Source of the DNA: Planosporangium mesophilum
GTDB lineage: Bacteria > Actinomycetota > Actinomycetes > Mycobacteriales > Micromonosporaceae
DNA length: 64,000 nucleotides
NCBI RefSeq assembly: GCF_016863255.1
Contig: NZ_BOON01000044.1
Span: forward strand, 1 to 64,000
Reading direction: 5' to 3'
A model generated the notes under the pieces. The model ran no database searches. It was not told the DNA's origin and saw nothing but the letters and a program-made list of their open reading frames with translations. Within the stretch, counting starts at the first letter, position 1. The number at the start of each line of letters is the position of its first letter. Made by a program: the position numbers and the translations under genes. This document shows, piece by piece, positions 39,171-49,850 of the stretch.

Positions 39171-39294
39171 ATCGGCCAAAAGACGAAGCCGACATTTTCC
39201 TGCGTATATGCGCGGAACTCAACTGTCGCAGTTGGTCGGTAGGCTTACATCGTCCTCGGGACGGGAACGGGGCGGGGAAGGGGTGTAGGCGGCC

Positions 39295-39585
39295 GTGATC
39301 TTCAAAGCGGTGCGGGACGGGCGACCGTACCCGGACCACGGTAAGACCATGAAAGAGTGGTCCGAGATCCCACCACGGCCGGTCCGACTCGACCAACTCA
39401 TCACGACCAAGCGGGAACTGGCGCTCGATCTCCTGCTCGCCGATGACTCGACCTTCTACGGCGACCTGTTCCCGCACGTGGTGGAGTGGCAGGGTGGGCT
39501 CTACCTGGAGGACGGCCTGCACCGGGCGCTGCGCGCGGCGCTCCAGCAGCGCACCTCCATCCATGTGCGGGTGCTCGTCCTGTAA
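39295..39585 (+). CDS. Small ParB-like-fold protein of unknown function
   Basis: A 96-residue protein. It contains RPVRLDQLITTKRELALDLL, PHVVEWQGGLYLEDGLHRAL and a final strand TSIHVRVLVL. The DGxHRxxxAA pattern after a short strand resembles the ParB/sulfiredoxin-like fold, with the N-terminal strand LDQL as in ParB. Close relatives in actinomycetes are often annotated as VapB-type antitoxins, but no toxin gene is adjacent and no ribbon-helix-helix is evident. GTG 39295 lies after GGGGAAGGGG with long spacing. Followed 33 bases later by an acyl-CoA dehydrogenase gene. Confidence 0.75.
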   Translation: MIFKAVRDGRPYPDHGKTMKEWSEIPPRPVRLDQLITTKRELALDLLLADDSTFYGDLFPHVVEWQGGLYLEDGLHRALRAALQQRTSIHVRVLVL

Positions 39586-39617
39586 TGACACGGTCTGTAG
39601 TCGGCTAGCGTGATGCC

Positions 39618-40793
39618 ATGGCCGATCGCGTAGCCCCCCTGGACCTGATCGACGTCGACGCGCTGCACTCCGAGGAGGAGTTGCAGGTCCGCGATGTGGT
39701 GCGCCGCCTGGTAGCGGACAAGGTCCGGCCGTACGTGGCCGACTGGTACGAGCGCGGCGAGGTCCCGGTCCGGGAACTGGCCAAGGATCTCGGGAAGACC
39801 GGCCTGCTCGGCATGCACCTGACCGGGTACGGCTGTGCCGGGGCGAGTGCGGTCGCGTACGGGCTGGCCTGCCTGGAGTTGGAGGCGGCCGACTCCGGGC
39901 TGCGCAGCCTGGTCAGCGTGCAGGGTTCGCTGGCGATGTACGCGATCTGGCGGTACGGCTCGGAGGAGCAGAAGCAGCAGTGGCTGCCGGCCATGGCGGC
40001 CGGCGACGCGATCGGCTGCTTCGGGCTGACCGAGCCCGACCACGGCTCCGACCCGGCCTCGATGACGACCCGGGCCCGCCGCGACGGCGACGACTGGATC
40101 CTCACCGGCGTGAAGATGTGGATCACGAACGCGCCGGTGGCCGACGTCGCCGTCGTCTGGGCGCGGACCGACGACGGGATCAACGGGTTCGTCGTACCGA
40201 TGGACACGCCCGGCGTGACCGCGAACACGATCAAGCACAAGCTCTCGCTGCGCGCCTCGATGACCGGTGAGCTGGTCCTCGACGGGGTGCGGCTGCCCGC
40301 CGACGCGCTGCTGCCGGCGGCCCGCGGCCTCAAGGCGCCGCTGTCCTGCCTGACCGAGGCGCGGTACGGCATCGTCTGGGGCGCGCTCGGCGCGGCCCGC
40401 GACTGCCTGCACACGGCGATCGACTATGCCACCAGCCGGGTCCAGTTCGGCCGCCCGATCGCCGGGTTCCAGCTCACCCAGGCCAAGCTCGCCGACGCCG
40501 CGCTGGAGCTCCAGAAGGGGTACCTGCTGGCGCTGCACCTCGGCCGCCGTGCCGAGCTGGGTCTGCTCCGGCCGGAGCAGGTCAGCGTCGGCAAGCTCAA
40601 CAACGTCCGGGAGGCGCTGGCGATCGCCCGGCAGTGCCGCACGATCCTGGGCGCCAACGGCATCAGCGCCGAGTACCCGGTGATGCGCCACGCCGCGAAC
40701 CTGGAGACCGTGCTGACCTACGAGGGCACCTCGGAGATCCACCAGTTGGTCGTCGGTCAGCAGCTCACCGGGCTGGCCGCGTTCGCGTCCTGA
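39618..40793 (+). CDS. Acyl-CoA dehydrogenase, glutaryl-CoA dehydrogenase-like
   Basis: A 391-residue flavoprotein. Family landmarks: CFGLTEPDHGSDPASMTTRA, WITNAPVADVAVVWAR, VQFGRPIAGFQLTQAKLAD and the C-terminal catalytic glutamate in TYEGTSEIHQL. The segment LEAADSGLRSLVSVQGSLAM matches the glutaryl-CoA dehydrogenase region that holds the Arg contacting the substrate carboxylate, so a dicarboxyl-CoA substrate is plausible. ATG 39618. No lysine-degradation partner or ETF gene is adjacent, so pathway assignment is tentative. Confidence 0.9.
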   Translation: MADRVAPLDLIDVDALHSEEELQVRDVVRRLVADKVRPYVADWYERGEVPVRELAKDLGKTGLLGMHLTGYGCAGASAVAYGLACLELEAADSGLRSLVSVQGSLAMYAIWRYGSEEQKQQWLPAMAAGDAIGCFGLTEPDHGSDPASMTTRARRDGDDWILTGVKMWITNAPVADVAVVWARTDDGINGFVVPMDTPGVTANTIKHKLSLRASMTGELVLDGVRLPADALLPAARGLKAPLSCLTEARYGIVWGALGAARDCLHTAIDYATSRVQFGRPIAGFQLTQAKLADAALELQKGYLLALHLGRRAELGLLRPEQVSVGKLNNVREALAIARQCRTILGANGISAEYPVMRHAANLETVLTYEGTSEIHQLVVGQQLTGLAAFAS

Positions 40794-40894
40794 CGCCGTC
40801 CTTGTTGCCGGCGCCCCCGCCGGATCCCTTGTTGTATCGATCATGCACTCTGGGTACCCGGAATGGGCAGTGTCACGGATGAGGGAGCGCACCC

Positions 40895-41710
40895 ATGGCC
40901 CAGGACAACGAGACCACGCGCTTCGAGCGGGGCCAGGCGGCCCCGAGCGGCTCGGCGGGTGACCTCCACCCGACCGCCGAGCTGCCTACCCGCGACCACG
41001 ACACGGGTACGGGCTGGCCGGACGCTCCCGATTCCGACAGCCGGGGCCCCGTGGTCGTACGCACCGGCGGCGGCCTCCTGCGCGGCCTGTTCTTCCTGAC
41101 CGCCACCGTGGCCGTGGTCGTCGCGACCGTCCTCGGTCTGGTCGCCACGGGTGTCCTGCCGCAGATCAAGAACCCGTTCGGCGCGCGCACCACCGACCGC
41201 AGCCAGCCGCCCCTGCTCAAGTCGATTCAGGACATGAGCCGGTTCGTCGCCGCGGAGGGCAACTTCCAGGTGATCGTCGACGTGCAGAACGACACCAAGT
41301 ACGTGCCCGATTTCCTGGTCAACGACCGCACGCTGTTCGTGGCCACCGGCACCGTCGAGGCGTACGTCGACTTCAGCGCGATCAGCCAGGGCGCCATCAC
41401 CGAGTCGGCCGACCACAAGACCGTCGAGATCAGGTTGCCGGCGCCCCAGCTCAACAAGCCGAGCATGAACCACGACAAGAGCTATGTCTTCGCGCAGCAG
41501 AAGGGGATCCTCAACCAGCTCGGCGACGTGTTCGCCGGTGACCCCAACAAGCTGCAGCGGCTGTACCAGCTCGGCGAGCAGAAGATCGCCGACGCCGCGA
41601 AGAGCAGCGAACTCCAGCAGCGGGCCGAGGACAACACCCGCAAGATGCTCGAGGGGATGCTGCGGTCGCTCGGGTACACCTCGGTGACCATCAAGTACGC
41701 GGCACCCTGA
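40895..41710 (+). CDS. DUF4230-family membrane-anchored protein
   Basis: A 271-residue protein. A disordered, charged N-terminal region (about 1-60) is followed by one membrane helix (LLRGLFFLTATVAVVVATVL). An extracellular domain then begins PPLLKSIQDMSRFVAAEGNF and contains VVATGTVEAYVDFSAI and KTVEIRLPAPQL. This matches DUF4230, a widespread single-pass family of unknown function. The end has a helix (RAEDNTRKMLEGMLRSLGY) and a strand SVTIKYA. ATG 40895 follows GGGAG. Single gene with a possible terminator behind it. Confidence 0.88.
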   Translation: MAQDNETTRFERGQAAPSGSAGDLHPTAELPTRDHDTGTGWPDAPDSDSRGPVVVRTGGGLLRGLFFLTATVAVVVATVLGLVATGVLPQIKNPFGARTTDRSQPPLLKSIQDMSRFVAAEGNFQVIVDVQNDTKYVPDFLVNDRTLFVATGTVEAYVDFSAISQGAITESADHKTVEIRLPAPQLNKPSMNHDKSYVFAQQKGILNQLGDVFAGDPNKLQRLYQLGEQKIADAAKSSELQQRAEDNTRKMLEGMLRSLGYTSVTIKYAAP

Positions 41711-41722
41711 CCGCACCACCAC

Positions 41723-41767
41723 CCCGCTGAGGTCATCGATAGCCATGCATATCGTTCGATCAGCGGG
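41723..41767 (+). terminator. Weak hairpin after the DUF4230 gene
   Basis: Eight-bp perfect arms (CCCGCTGA 41723-41730, TCAGCGGG 41760-41767) enclose a 29-base AT-richer loop that itself contains short inverted ATCGAT/ATATCG elements. Probably terminates the preceding gene. Confidence 0.5.
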
Positions 41768-41923
41768 TTCTGGGTAACCAAATGTCTACCCGGCCGTAGC
41801 TTTCCGATCACAAGTCGCACATGGGACGTTCACCCGATTGGCGCGGACGATGATATTGGTCACAGTGGTCACCCGGGGTGTGGGAGAAATCCCGCTCAAG
41901 TAGCCGGTAGGGCGGAGGTGGCG

Positions 41924-43240
41924 GTGACTACCGTCGCGCTCAAGGATGTAACGAAGGTCTTCCCGGACGGCACCGTCGCGGTTGACAACGTCAGCCTCGA
42001 CGTCGCCTCCGGTGAGTTCATGGTGCTGCTCGGGCCCTCGGGCTGTGGCAAGTCGACCGTGCTGCGGATGATCGCCGGGCTGGAGGACGTCACCAGCGGC
42101 GCCATCCTGCTCAACGGCGAGTCCGCCAACGACCTGCCGCCGCGCGAGCGCGGCGTGGCCATGGTCTTCCAGGACTTCGCGCTGTACCCGCACATGAACG
42201 TCAGCGACAACATCGGTTTTCCGCTGCGTCTGTCCCACGTGGAACCCACCAGCCGCTCGGAGCAGGTCAGGCAGGTGGCGGCCGCGCTCGGCATCGGCGA
42301 CGTGCTCGATCGCAAGCCGTCGCAGCTGTCCGGCGGACAGCGGCAGCGCGTCGCGATGGGGCGCGCCATCGTGCGGCGCCCCGGACTGTTCCTTATGGAC
42401 GAACCGCTGTCCAACCTCGACAGCGGGCTGCGTGCCGAGCTACGGGCCGAGATCTCCGGTCTGGTCCGCGAGCTGGGTGTCACGTGCGTCTACGTCACGC
42501 ACGACCAGGCCGAGGCGCTGACCATGGCCGACCGGGTGGCGATCATGCGGCAGGGCGTGCTCCAGGACGTGGGTACCCCCACCCAGGTGTACGGGCGGCC
42601 GGCCACCCTGTACGTCGCGGCGTTCCTCGGCAGCCCCCGGATGAACCTGCTCGAGGCCGAGGTCTACGTCAACCTCGACCGCCACGTCGCGCTCCACCTC
42701 GGAGACCAGGTGCTCTACCTGCCGTGGAACGACGTCCGAGCTCGCCATGTGGCGCACTTCCACGGCGAGCGCATCGTCGTCGGCATCCGGGCCGAGGCCC
42801 TGGTCCCGGTCCCCGGAGGAACGGCCGGCGACGTGATCCGGGGCCGGGTGCGCTACCTGGAGCACCACGGGCACGAGTCGCTCGCGTTCCTCGACATCGG
42901 GGCCACGGCCGTGGTCGTCGACGAGATGGCCGGTCAGGTCCCGTCCGGCTCGGCCGTACCGAACGGACTGCGCCGCCTGGTCAGCCGCCTCACCGGCCGG
43001 GGCGGCGCGCACAGCGGCGGCGGCACGACGACGATGACCGATCCGCGCGGCGTCGAGGGCCCGGAGTTCCGGGTGTTCGGCGACTCCGGTCGCCACCACC
43101 GGCGCCCCGCCGAACTGGCCGTGCGGCTGGCGCCCTACCCGGCGCTCAACAACGGCGCGCCGCTCACGGTACGGGTGCGCATGGAGGCGCTGCACTTCTT
43201 CGACGACCGGGGGCGCCGGATCGACGTCGGCTGGCGCTGA
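41924..43240 (+). CDS. Orphan ABC transporter ATP-binding protein (MalK/MsiK/UgpC type)
   Basis: A 438-residue ATPase. Walker A is LLGPSGCGKST, Q-loop MVFQDFALYPHMNV, signature LSGGQRQRVAMGRAI, Walker B LFLMDEPLSNLD and switch VTHDQAEALTMAD. The C-terminal half is a TOBE/regulatory domain longer than usual, with a Gly/Arg insert (RLTGRGGAHSGGGTTTM). GTG 41924 with GGAGG five bases upstream is preferred over GTG 41918. No permease or binding protein is nearby, so it may serve several sugar importers like Streptomyces MsiK; that is inferred. Confidence 0.9.
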   Translation: MTTVALKDVTKVFPDGTVAVDNVSLDVASGEFMVLLGPSGCGKSTVLRMIAGLEDVTSGAILLNGESANDLPPRERGVAMVFQDFALYPHMNVSDNIGFPLRLSHVEPTSRSEQVRQVAAALGIGDVLDRKPSQLSGGQRQRVAMGRAIVRRPGLFLMDEPLSNLDSGLRAELRAEISGLVRELGVTCVYVTHDQAEALTMADRVAIMRQGVLQDVGTPTQVYGRPATLYVAAFLGSPRMNLLEAEVYVNLDRHVALHLGDQVLYLPWNDVRARHVAHFHGERIVVGIRAEALVPVPGGTAGDVIRGRVRYLEHHGHESLAFLDIGATAVVVDEMAGQVPSGSAVPNGLRRLVSRLTGRGGAHSGGGTTTMTDPRGVEGPEFRVFGDSGRHHRRPAELAVRLAPYPALNNGAPLTVRVRMEALHFFDDRGRRIDVGWR

Positions 43241-43288
43241 CTCCTGCTCCAGGCTCCCGACGAGCCGGGTGCCGAGGGCGGGCGGCCC

Positions 43289-46200
43289 TCACCGCATCCG
43301 GCCGACCGCTTCGCGCAGGCGGGCCACGTCGCGGCGGCGGCGCTCGTACGTCACGGCGAGCCCGACCAGGAGCAGGCCGCCGATCGCGAGCGGGATCCAG
43401 CGCGGTACGAGGTCCCACACCAGCACCGCCTCGTGCACCGCGACCAGGGCCAGGGTCGCGCCGCCGACCACGACGGGCGCCTGCCGGCGGCGCACCGAGC
43501 CGGCGACCACCACGATGACGGCGGCGCCGCCGACGGCGAGGCGGCGGGCCGGCTCGCCGACCCCGGTCAACAGCACCGCCAGGCTCGGCCCGAACACGGC
43601 CAGCAGCGCCGGCCCGTACGCCGACCAGCTGCGCAGGACCGGCCGGGTACGCGCGGCGAGCCAGCCCGCGAGCAGCGCCACGGCGGCGGCCGGCAGCGTG
43701 TACGCCTCCAGTACCGCCACGTGGCCGGCGACCAGCAGCAGCCAGTACGCCACCAGCTCGCAGCCTGCCGCGGCGGCGACCCGGAGTCGCCGGGCGCCCG
43801 CCGGCTCGCCGGGTCGCAGCGCGCGCAGCCCCAGCGCGAGCCCCCACAGCGTGCAGACCCCCGCCGTGTACCGGACCGAGCCGACCGTCAGCAGCAGCGC
43901 GACGAGCGCGGTCGCGTGGGCCGCACCCTCCAGCAGCCACGCTTCTACGCGCCGGTCGTTCAGTGGCCGGGCGTCGGCCTGCCACGCTTCTACGCGCAGG
44001 GCGTCGGTCTGCCGGGCGCTGGCGGCGGCGCTCGCCGCCAGTGTCAAGGCGGCGGCGCCGAGCACCCAGAACGCGGCCCGCTGCGCCGACGCGTCGGCGG
44101 CGAGCGCGGACGCCAGCGCGAGCCCGGCGGCGCTCGCCGCGGCGACCAGCCAACCGGCGGCGCGGGCGACCAGTACGCGGCCGGCCAGGCCGCACAGCGT
44201 CGCCACGACCAGGATCACCGCCAGCGCCGTCAGGGTGGCGGCCCGGGTGGCGAACGCGCCGGCCAGGCCGGCACCGGTGGCGACCGCCGCGACGGCCGCC
44301 AGGGCAAGCGACGGCAGCCCCGGCTCAACGTCGGTCGGCGATGGTCGACCTGATTCCCCGGTGGCAGGTGACGGCCGGCGCAGCGCACCGGCCAGGGCGG
44401 CGGCCAGGCCGATCGCCAGGCTGAGCGCCGGGACGATCGGCCACGGCGCGTTCCAGGCCGCGGCGGCGGCCAGGATCGCAGGCGTCGCGGGCAGTGCGGC
44501 CCAGGGCGCGGCCGGGGACAGGACGGCGCGGAACGCGACCAGCAGTGCGAGTGTGAGCAGCGTGAGGGCCGCGGCCGCCGGGCCGAGAGCGTACGGGCCG
44601 GTCGGCACGGGTGCGCCGAGACCGACCCCGGCCGGCGCGCCGGACCAGATCGCGTCGAGGTGGTTGTACGGGCCGACCAGTACCGCCCAGGCGGCCGGCG
44701 CGACCGCGGCCAGGACCGGGCCGGCCGGCACCGTCGCGAGTACGGCGGCGAACGGTCCGGCCCAGGGCCGCCTGCGGACTGCCGGCAGCACCGCGAGGAC
44801 CGCCACCGCGTCGCAGAGCACCGCGAGTGCACAGTGGACACCGTACGGCTCGGGCGTCGCGGCGACGGCGGCGATCGCGACGCCCGCACCGCCCAGCAGG
44901 ACCGCGCCCGCGCCGGCCACCGCGTACGCCGGCTGCACGCGGCGCAACACCAGCACGGCGGTGACCGCCACGACCAGGCCGGCGAGCGCGAGGCCGCGTA
45001 CCGTCGCCGGCTCCGCCCCCGCGGTCGTCCCTACCGCGGCGACCAGGCCGGGCAGCGCGAGCAGCGCGACCCCGGCGGCGGCGGCGCCGACGACTCGCCG
45101 GGCCGGCTCGGCGGGCTGACCAGGCTCGGCGGGCTTGCCAGGCTCGGCGGGCTGACCAGGCTCGGCCGGCGCAGCCGTGGCCCGGCCGAGCACGGCGACC
45201 GTCGTGGCGACGACGACCAGAGCCGCCAGTACCACCGTCACGCCGGCCGGACGGGCCAGGCCGGCCAGGATCGCGTGCGCGGCGAGCAGGCCCGCCACGC
45301 CCCCGTAAACCGCGCTCCCACGTACCGACCGGGCGGTCACCGACGCCAGCGCGAGCGGCACCACCACCAGACCGTCCAGGATGGACGGAGTCCACCAGGG
45401 CAGGCTGACCGTCCGGGGAACGGCCAGCGCCAGTACCGCCGCCGTGCCGACCGCCGCCTCCACGGCGGCCCGGCGGGGCAGCAGTACCGCGAGCGCGAAG
45501 CCCAGCAGGGCGATCGCGACCGGCGGCCACCAGTTCGACCCGCTCACCGGCTGGATCCCCGTCCGCCAGGCGGGTACCGCCACGGCGGCGGTCATCAGCC
45601 CGACGAGCAGCGCCCAGATCGCCGCGCCGAGCCCGGGTACACCGGCCGTCAGCAGGGCAGCGACGCGGGGCCCGGGCCGTACCCGACCTGGAAGGGCCCG
45701 GACCACGGCGGCGAGTGCGGCGATCTCGGCGGCGACCGCCGCCAGAGCCCAGGATGGCCGGCCGACCACGGTGACCCGCGCAACGGCCGTGAGGACCGCG
45801 AGCGTCGCGCCGCCGGCCGCGACGTGCCGCAGTTCGGCGACCGGCCCGACCATCGCCGCGGCCACGACCACGGCCGCGGCGAGGATGAGCACGAGTCCGG
45901 TCCGGATCGCGGACCCGTACGCGTCCGCGGTCACCAGCGCGCCGATCATCGGTCCCGCGGCGGCCAGCAGGGCCCCGCCGGTGACCACCCAGGCCAGGAT
46001 CGACAGCGCGTCGACGCGTGGCAGGGACGGCGCCGCCTTGGCGTGCCCGCGTCGGCCGGTCCACCACGCCACGGCGAGGTTGGCCGCGGCGAGCGCGGTG
46101 AGCACGCCGGCCCACCCGGCCATGCCCAGGCCGGCGTCGACGACGAGCAGCGGCAGGACCGGTTGGGCCACGACGAGGGCGGCGAAGCGGGGGCCTGCAA

Positions 46201-46906
46201 GCTGAGTCGCGGCGCCGTAGCCGAGGGCCACCGCCGCGGTCACGGCGCAGGCGATCCCGGCGTACGACGCGGGGGCGAGCGACTGCACCCCGGCGAGGTC
46301 CACGTACCAGGCCGCGTACCCGTCGAGCAGCACCAGCAGCAGGCCGAGCGCGGCGAACGTCTCGGCGGTACCGGTCAGCCGCCGCAGCAGCGCGACCGGT
46401 GGGACCGCAAGGAACAGCACGGTCACCGCGGCCAGGACGGCGGCCCGGCCGACCACGCCGAACGTCGCCCAGGCCACGGCGGTGAAGACGATCGCGGCGC
46501 TGCCGAGCAGGAGGCTGCCGAGAATGAACAGGACACTCTGGACCGTGCGCGAGGAGGCCTCCGGACGCGCCGGGGCCGCGGGGGCGGGCGGAATCCCGGG
46601 CGCGGGTACCGGCGCGGGCGCGCCGACGGGTACCGGGGCGGCCTGCTCGGCCGTGGTGCGGGTACGCACCCGGGCGGCGAGTTCGTCGCGCTGCTGTTGG
46701 GTCGTCCGCAGTCGCTCGACCGCGTCGGCGTACCCCCGGCGGGCCTGCTCGACCTCGAGGGTGAGCCGCTGGATCTCCTCGCCCAGCCGGATCACCTCGG
46801 CGGCCTCGGGATCGGGTCGCCGCCCGCAGCCGGGGCAGCCGGTGGCCAGGTCGGCCGGCGTCTGGCAGGCCGGGCACGGGTACGTCGCCGGGTGGGGGTC
46901 GTTCAT
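43289..46906 (-). CDS. Very large polytopic membrane protein (SCO7613-like family)
   Basis: About 1205 residues. A short N-terminal zinc-ribbon-like motif (PCPACQTPADLATGCPGCGR) is followed by a coiled coil (EEIQRLTLEVEQARRGYADA) and a Pro-rich linker. Dozens of hydrophobic segments fill the rest, clearly more than 30 helices. Ala/Val/Leu codon use makes the region extremely GC-rich, explaining long antisense open frames. It matches the actinobacterial family named after the SCO7613 C-terminal membrane domain; function unknown. Short tandem repeats occur around PAEPGQPAEPGKPAEPGQ (DNA about 45113-45170). ATG 46906 is preferred to a GTG at 46915. Confidence 0.85.
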   Translation of the reverse strand: MNDPHPATYPCPACQTPADLATGCPGCGRRPDPEAAEVIRLGEEIQRLTLEVEQARRGYADAVERLRTTQQQRDELAARVRTRTTAEQAAPVPVGAPAPVPAPGIPPAPAAPARPEASSRTVQSVLFILGSLLLGSAAIVFTAVAWATFGVVGRAAVLAAVTVLFLAVPPVALLRRLTGTAETFAALGLLLVLLDGYAAWYVDLAGVQSLAPASYAGIACAVTAAVALGYGAATQLAGPRFAALVVAQPVLPLLVVDAGLGMAGWAGVLTALAAANLAVAWWTGRRGHAKAAPSLPRVDALSILAWVVTGGALLAAAGPMIGALVTADAYGSAIRTGLVLILAAAVVVAAAMVGPVAELRHVAAGGATLAVLTAVARVTVVGRPSWALAAVAAEIAALAAVVRALPGRVRPGPRVAALLTAGVPGLGAAIWALLVGLMTAAVAVPAWRTGIQPVSGSNWWPPVAIALLGFALAVLLPRRAAVEAAVGTAAVLALAVPRTVSLPWWTPSILDGLVVVPLALASVTARSVRGSAVYGGVAGLLAAHAILAGLARPAGVTVVLAALVVVATTVAVLGRATAAPAEPGQPAEPGKPAEPGQPAEPARRVVGAAAAGVALLALPGLVAAVGTTAGAEPATVRGLALAGLVVAVTAVLVLRRVQPAYAVAGAGAVLLGGAGVAIAAVAATPEPYGVHCALAVLCDAVAVLAVLPAVRRRPWAGPFAAVLATVPAGPVLAAVAPAAWAVLVGPYNHLDAIWSGAPAGVGLGAPVPTGPYALGPAAAALTLLTLALLVAFRAVLSPAAPWAALPATPAILAAAAAWNAPWPIVPALSLAIGLAAALAGALRRPSPATGESGRPSPTDVEPGLPSLALAAVAAVATGAGLAGAFATRAATLTALAVILVVATLCGLAGRVLVARAAGWLVAAASAAGLALASALAADASAQRAAFWVLGAAALTLAASAAASARQTDALRVEAWQADARPLNDRRVEAWLLEGAAHATALVALLLTVGSVRYTAGVCTLWGLALGLRALRPGEPAGARRLRVAAAAGCELVAYWLLLVAGHVAVLEAYTLPAAAVALLAGWLAARTRPVLRSWSAYGPALLAVFGPSLAVLLTGVGEPARRLAVGGAAVIVVVAGSVRRRQAPVVVGGATLALVAVHEAVLVWDLVPRWIPLAIGGLLLVGLAVTYERRRRDVARLREAVGRMR

Positions 46907-46991
46907 ACCGCACACTCTCGTGGAGCGAGCGGCTCGTCGACATCCGTTCGGCTACTCAGATCGGCATGAGTAACAGCACAGGCCATACCAC

Positions 46992-47046
46992 CAAGATCGG
47001 CACAACTTCCGGAGAGTTGTGGTTTCCGGAGGTTGTGCCGATCTTG
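46992..47046. terminator. Long hairpin downstream of the M4 protease gene
   Basis: Fifteen-bp perfect arms (46992-47006, CAAGATCGGCACAAC, with 47032-47046) continue inward through G-U and A-T pairs to a TCCGGA/TCCGGA stem, giving over 20 paired bases. It lies 20 bases after the M4 gene stop and 86 bases before the start of the large membrane protein. Confidence 0.85.
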
Positions 47047-47066
47047 AACCGGGGTGGAAGGGACGG

Positions 47067-48617
47067 TCAGTTCACGCCGGCGGCGGTCCACGCCGCGGCG
47101 ACGGCCTTGTACTGGGTGCTGCTCGCGCCGTACAGGTCGCTCGCCGCGTTGAGGGTCGCGGTACGCGCGCCCTTGTAGTTGGTCGTCGACGTCATGTACC
47201 GGGTGAGCGCCCGGTACCAGATCTTCTCCGCGGCGGCGTTGCCGATGCCGGTGACGGCGGGAGCGCCGTTGCAGGTCGGGCTGTTGTACGCGACGCCGTT
47301 GATGGTGCGGGCACCGCTGCCCACGGCCAGCAGGTAGAAGTAGTGGTTCGCCACCCCGGACGACAGGTGCACGTCCAGGTTGCCCACCGTCGAGGTGTAG
47401 CAGGTGGCCGAGCCGCGGCCGTCCTTGGCCGGGTCGTCCATGTACCGCAGCGGCTGGCCGTTCTTGCGGATCTTCTCGCCGATCAGGTAGTCCGGGACGT
47501 CCTTGGGGTTGTTGGCGTAGAACTCGACCGCCGTACCGAAGATGTCGCTGGTGGCCTCGTTGAGGCCGCCGGACTCGCCGGAGTAGCGCAGGTTGGCGGT
47601 ACGCGAGGTGACGCCGTGGCTCATCTCGTGCCCGGCGACGTCGATGGCGACGAACGGGTTGTAGGTGACACCATCGCCGTCGCCGTAGGTCATGCAGAAG
47701 CAGGAGTCGGACCAGAACGCGTTGTTGTACCCGCTGCCGTAGTGCACCGCGTTGTAGCTGCCCCGGCCGTCGTTGGCGATGCCGTTGCGGCCGTGCACGT
47801 TCTTGTAGTAGTCCCAGGTCTTCGCCACGCCGTACTGCGCGTCGACGGCGATGGTCTGCCGGTTGCTCAGCGAACCGTTGCCCCACACGTTGTCGGTGTC
47901 GGTGAAGATGGCGTTGCCGTTGCCCGAGTCGACGGTGTAGTTGCCGCCGCGTCCGGGGTCCTTGAGCTGGTACGTGCTGCCCGACTGGGTGGTGTCCAGG
48001 ACCACGGTGCCGACGTTGAAGCCGTTCCCGCTGCCGGTCTTCGCGTCCGGCCAGGCGTCGGTGAGGGTACCGGTGACGGCGTCGACGAGGACCGTCATCG
48101 TGGTGGTCGTACCCTCGTCGTCGGTCACGCCGGGTACCGCGGTCGTCCAGACCAGCCGCGGGGTGCCCGCGGCGTCGATGGCGAGGGTCGGGGTGGACGC
48201 GGGGCCCGTACCGTGGAACCGCGCCATCGCGGCCTGGGCCGCCCGTTGGGCCGTCACGGTGGGGTTGGTCGACAGCGACAACGGCGCCGCCAGCGCCTGC
48301 GACATGGCCCGCATGGCGCCGGCCTTGTCCAGGTGCACGATCACGTCACCACCGAGGACGGGAAGTCCCCGGAACGTGCGGTCGTACCTGACGTGCGAGG
48401 TGCCATCCGGCTCGAGAATGGTGTTCCGGACCTGGAACTGGTCGGCGTCGCTGGTCGCGAACTCCGCCGGGTGCGCGCCGAGCGCCGCGGTGGCGTGTGA
48501 GACCGCGAACGCCTCGGTGCCGGCGCGGCTGGTGGCCGCTTGCGACGGGGTGGCCACGGCTACGGCCGCAAATCCTGCGGCGAGCGCGACTGTGCCCGCT
48601 GTGACGATCCGCTTCAT
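47067..48617 (-). CDS. Secreted M4 (thermolysin-type) metallopeptidase
   Basis: A 516-residue exported zinc protease. Signal peptide about 1-28 (KRIVTAGTVALAAGFAAVAV, cleaved near SQAA). A propeptide follows with an FTP-like domain (FRGLPVLGGDVIVHLDKAG) and PepSY-like segment. The catalytic domain contains HEMSH in DVAGHEMSHGVTSRTANL, the third ligand in GGLNEATSDIFG, and a His near DVHLSSGVANHYFYLLA. C-terminal domain ends AAAWTAAGVN. ATG 48617 follows AAGGGA. Divergent from the S1 protease gene; together they form an extracellular proteolysis pair. Confidence 0.96.
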   Translation of the reverse strand: MKRIVTAGTVALAAGFAAVAVATPSQAATSRAGTEAFAVSHATAALGAHPAEFATSDADQFQVRNTILEPDGTSHVRYDRTFRGLPVLGGDVIVHLDKAGAMRAMSQALAAPLSLSTNPTVTAQRAAQAAMARFHGTGPASTPTLAIDAAGTPRLVWTTAVPGVTDDEGTTTTMTVLVDAVTGTLTDAWPDAKTGSGNGFNVGTVVLDTTQSGSTYQLKDPGRGGNYTVDSGNGNAIFTDTDNVWGNGSLSNRQTIAVDAQYGVAKTWDYYKNVHGRNGIANDGRGSYNAVHYGSGYNNAFWSDSCFCMTYGDGDGVTYNPFVAIDVAGHEMSHGVTSRTANLRYSGESGGLNEATSDIFGTAVEFYANNPKDVPDYLIGEKIRKNGQPLRYMDDPAKDGRGSATCYTSTVGNLDVHLSSGVANHYFYLLAVGSGARTINGVAYNSPTCNGAPAVTGIGNAAAEKIWYRALTRYMTSTTNYKGARTATLNAASDLYGASSTQYKAVAAAWTAAGVN

Positions 48618-49789
<1,172 letters not shown>

Positions 49790-49796
49790 TCCGCAA

Positions 49797-49842
49797 GGGC
49801 CGGCACAACGTGCCGGCCCTCGATCGGCACAACGTGCCGGCC
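49797..49842. terminator. Two tandem palindromes after the S1 protease gene
   Basis: GGGCCGGCAC/GTGCCGGCCC (49797-49806 with 49810-49819, loop AAC) is followed by a second copy CGGCAC/GTGCCG (49825-49830 with 49834-49839). The 18-mer CGGCACAACGTGCCGGCC is repeated exactly 24 bases apart. Between convergent gene ends. Confidence 0.75.
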
Positions 49843-49850
49843 GGTTCCGG

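Noticed and set aside
43269-46969. Very long open frames antisense to the large membrane-protein gene, on both frames
   Set aside because: They arise because the GC-rich Ala/Val/Leu codons of the real gene rarely make stops on the opposite strand. They are Arg/Pro-rich, lack ribosome-binding sites and show no recognisable domain.
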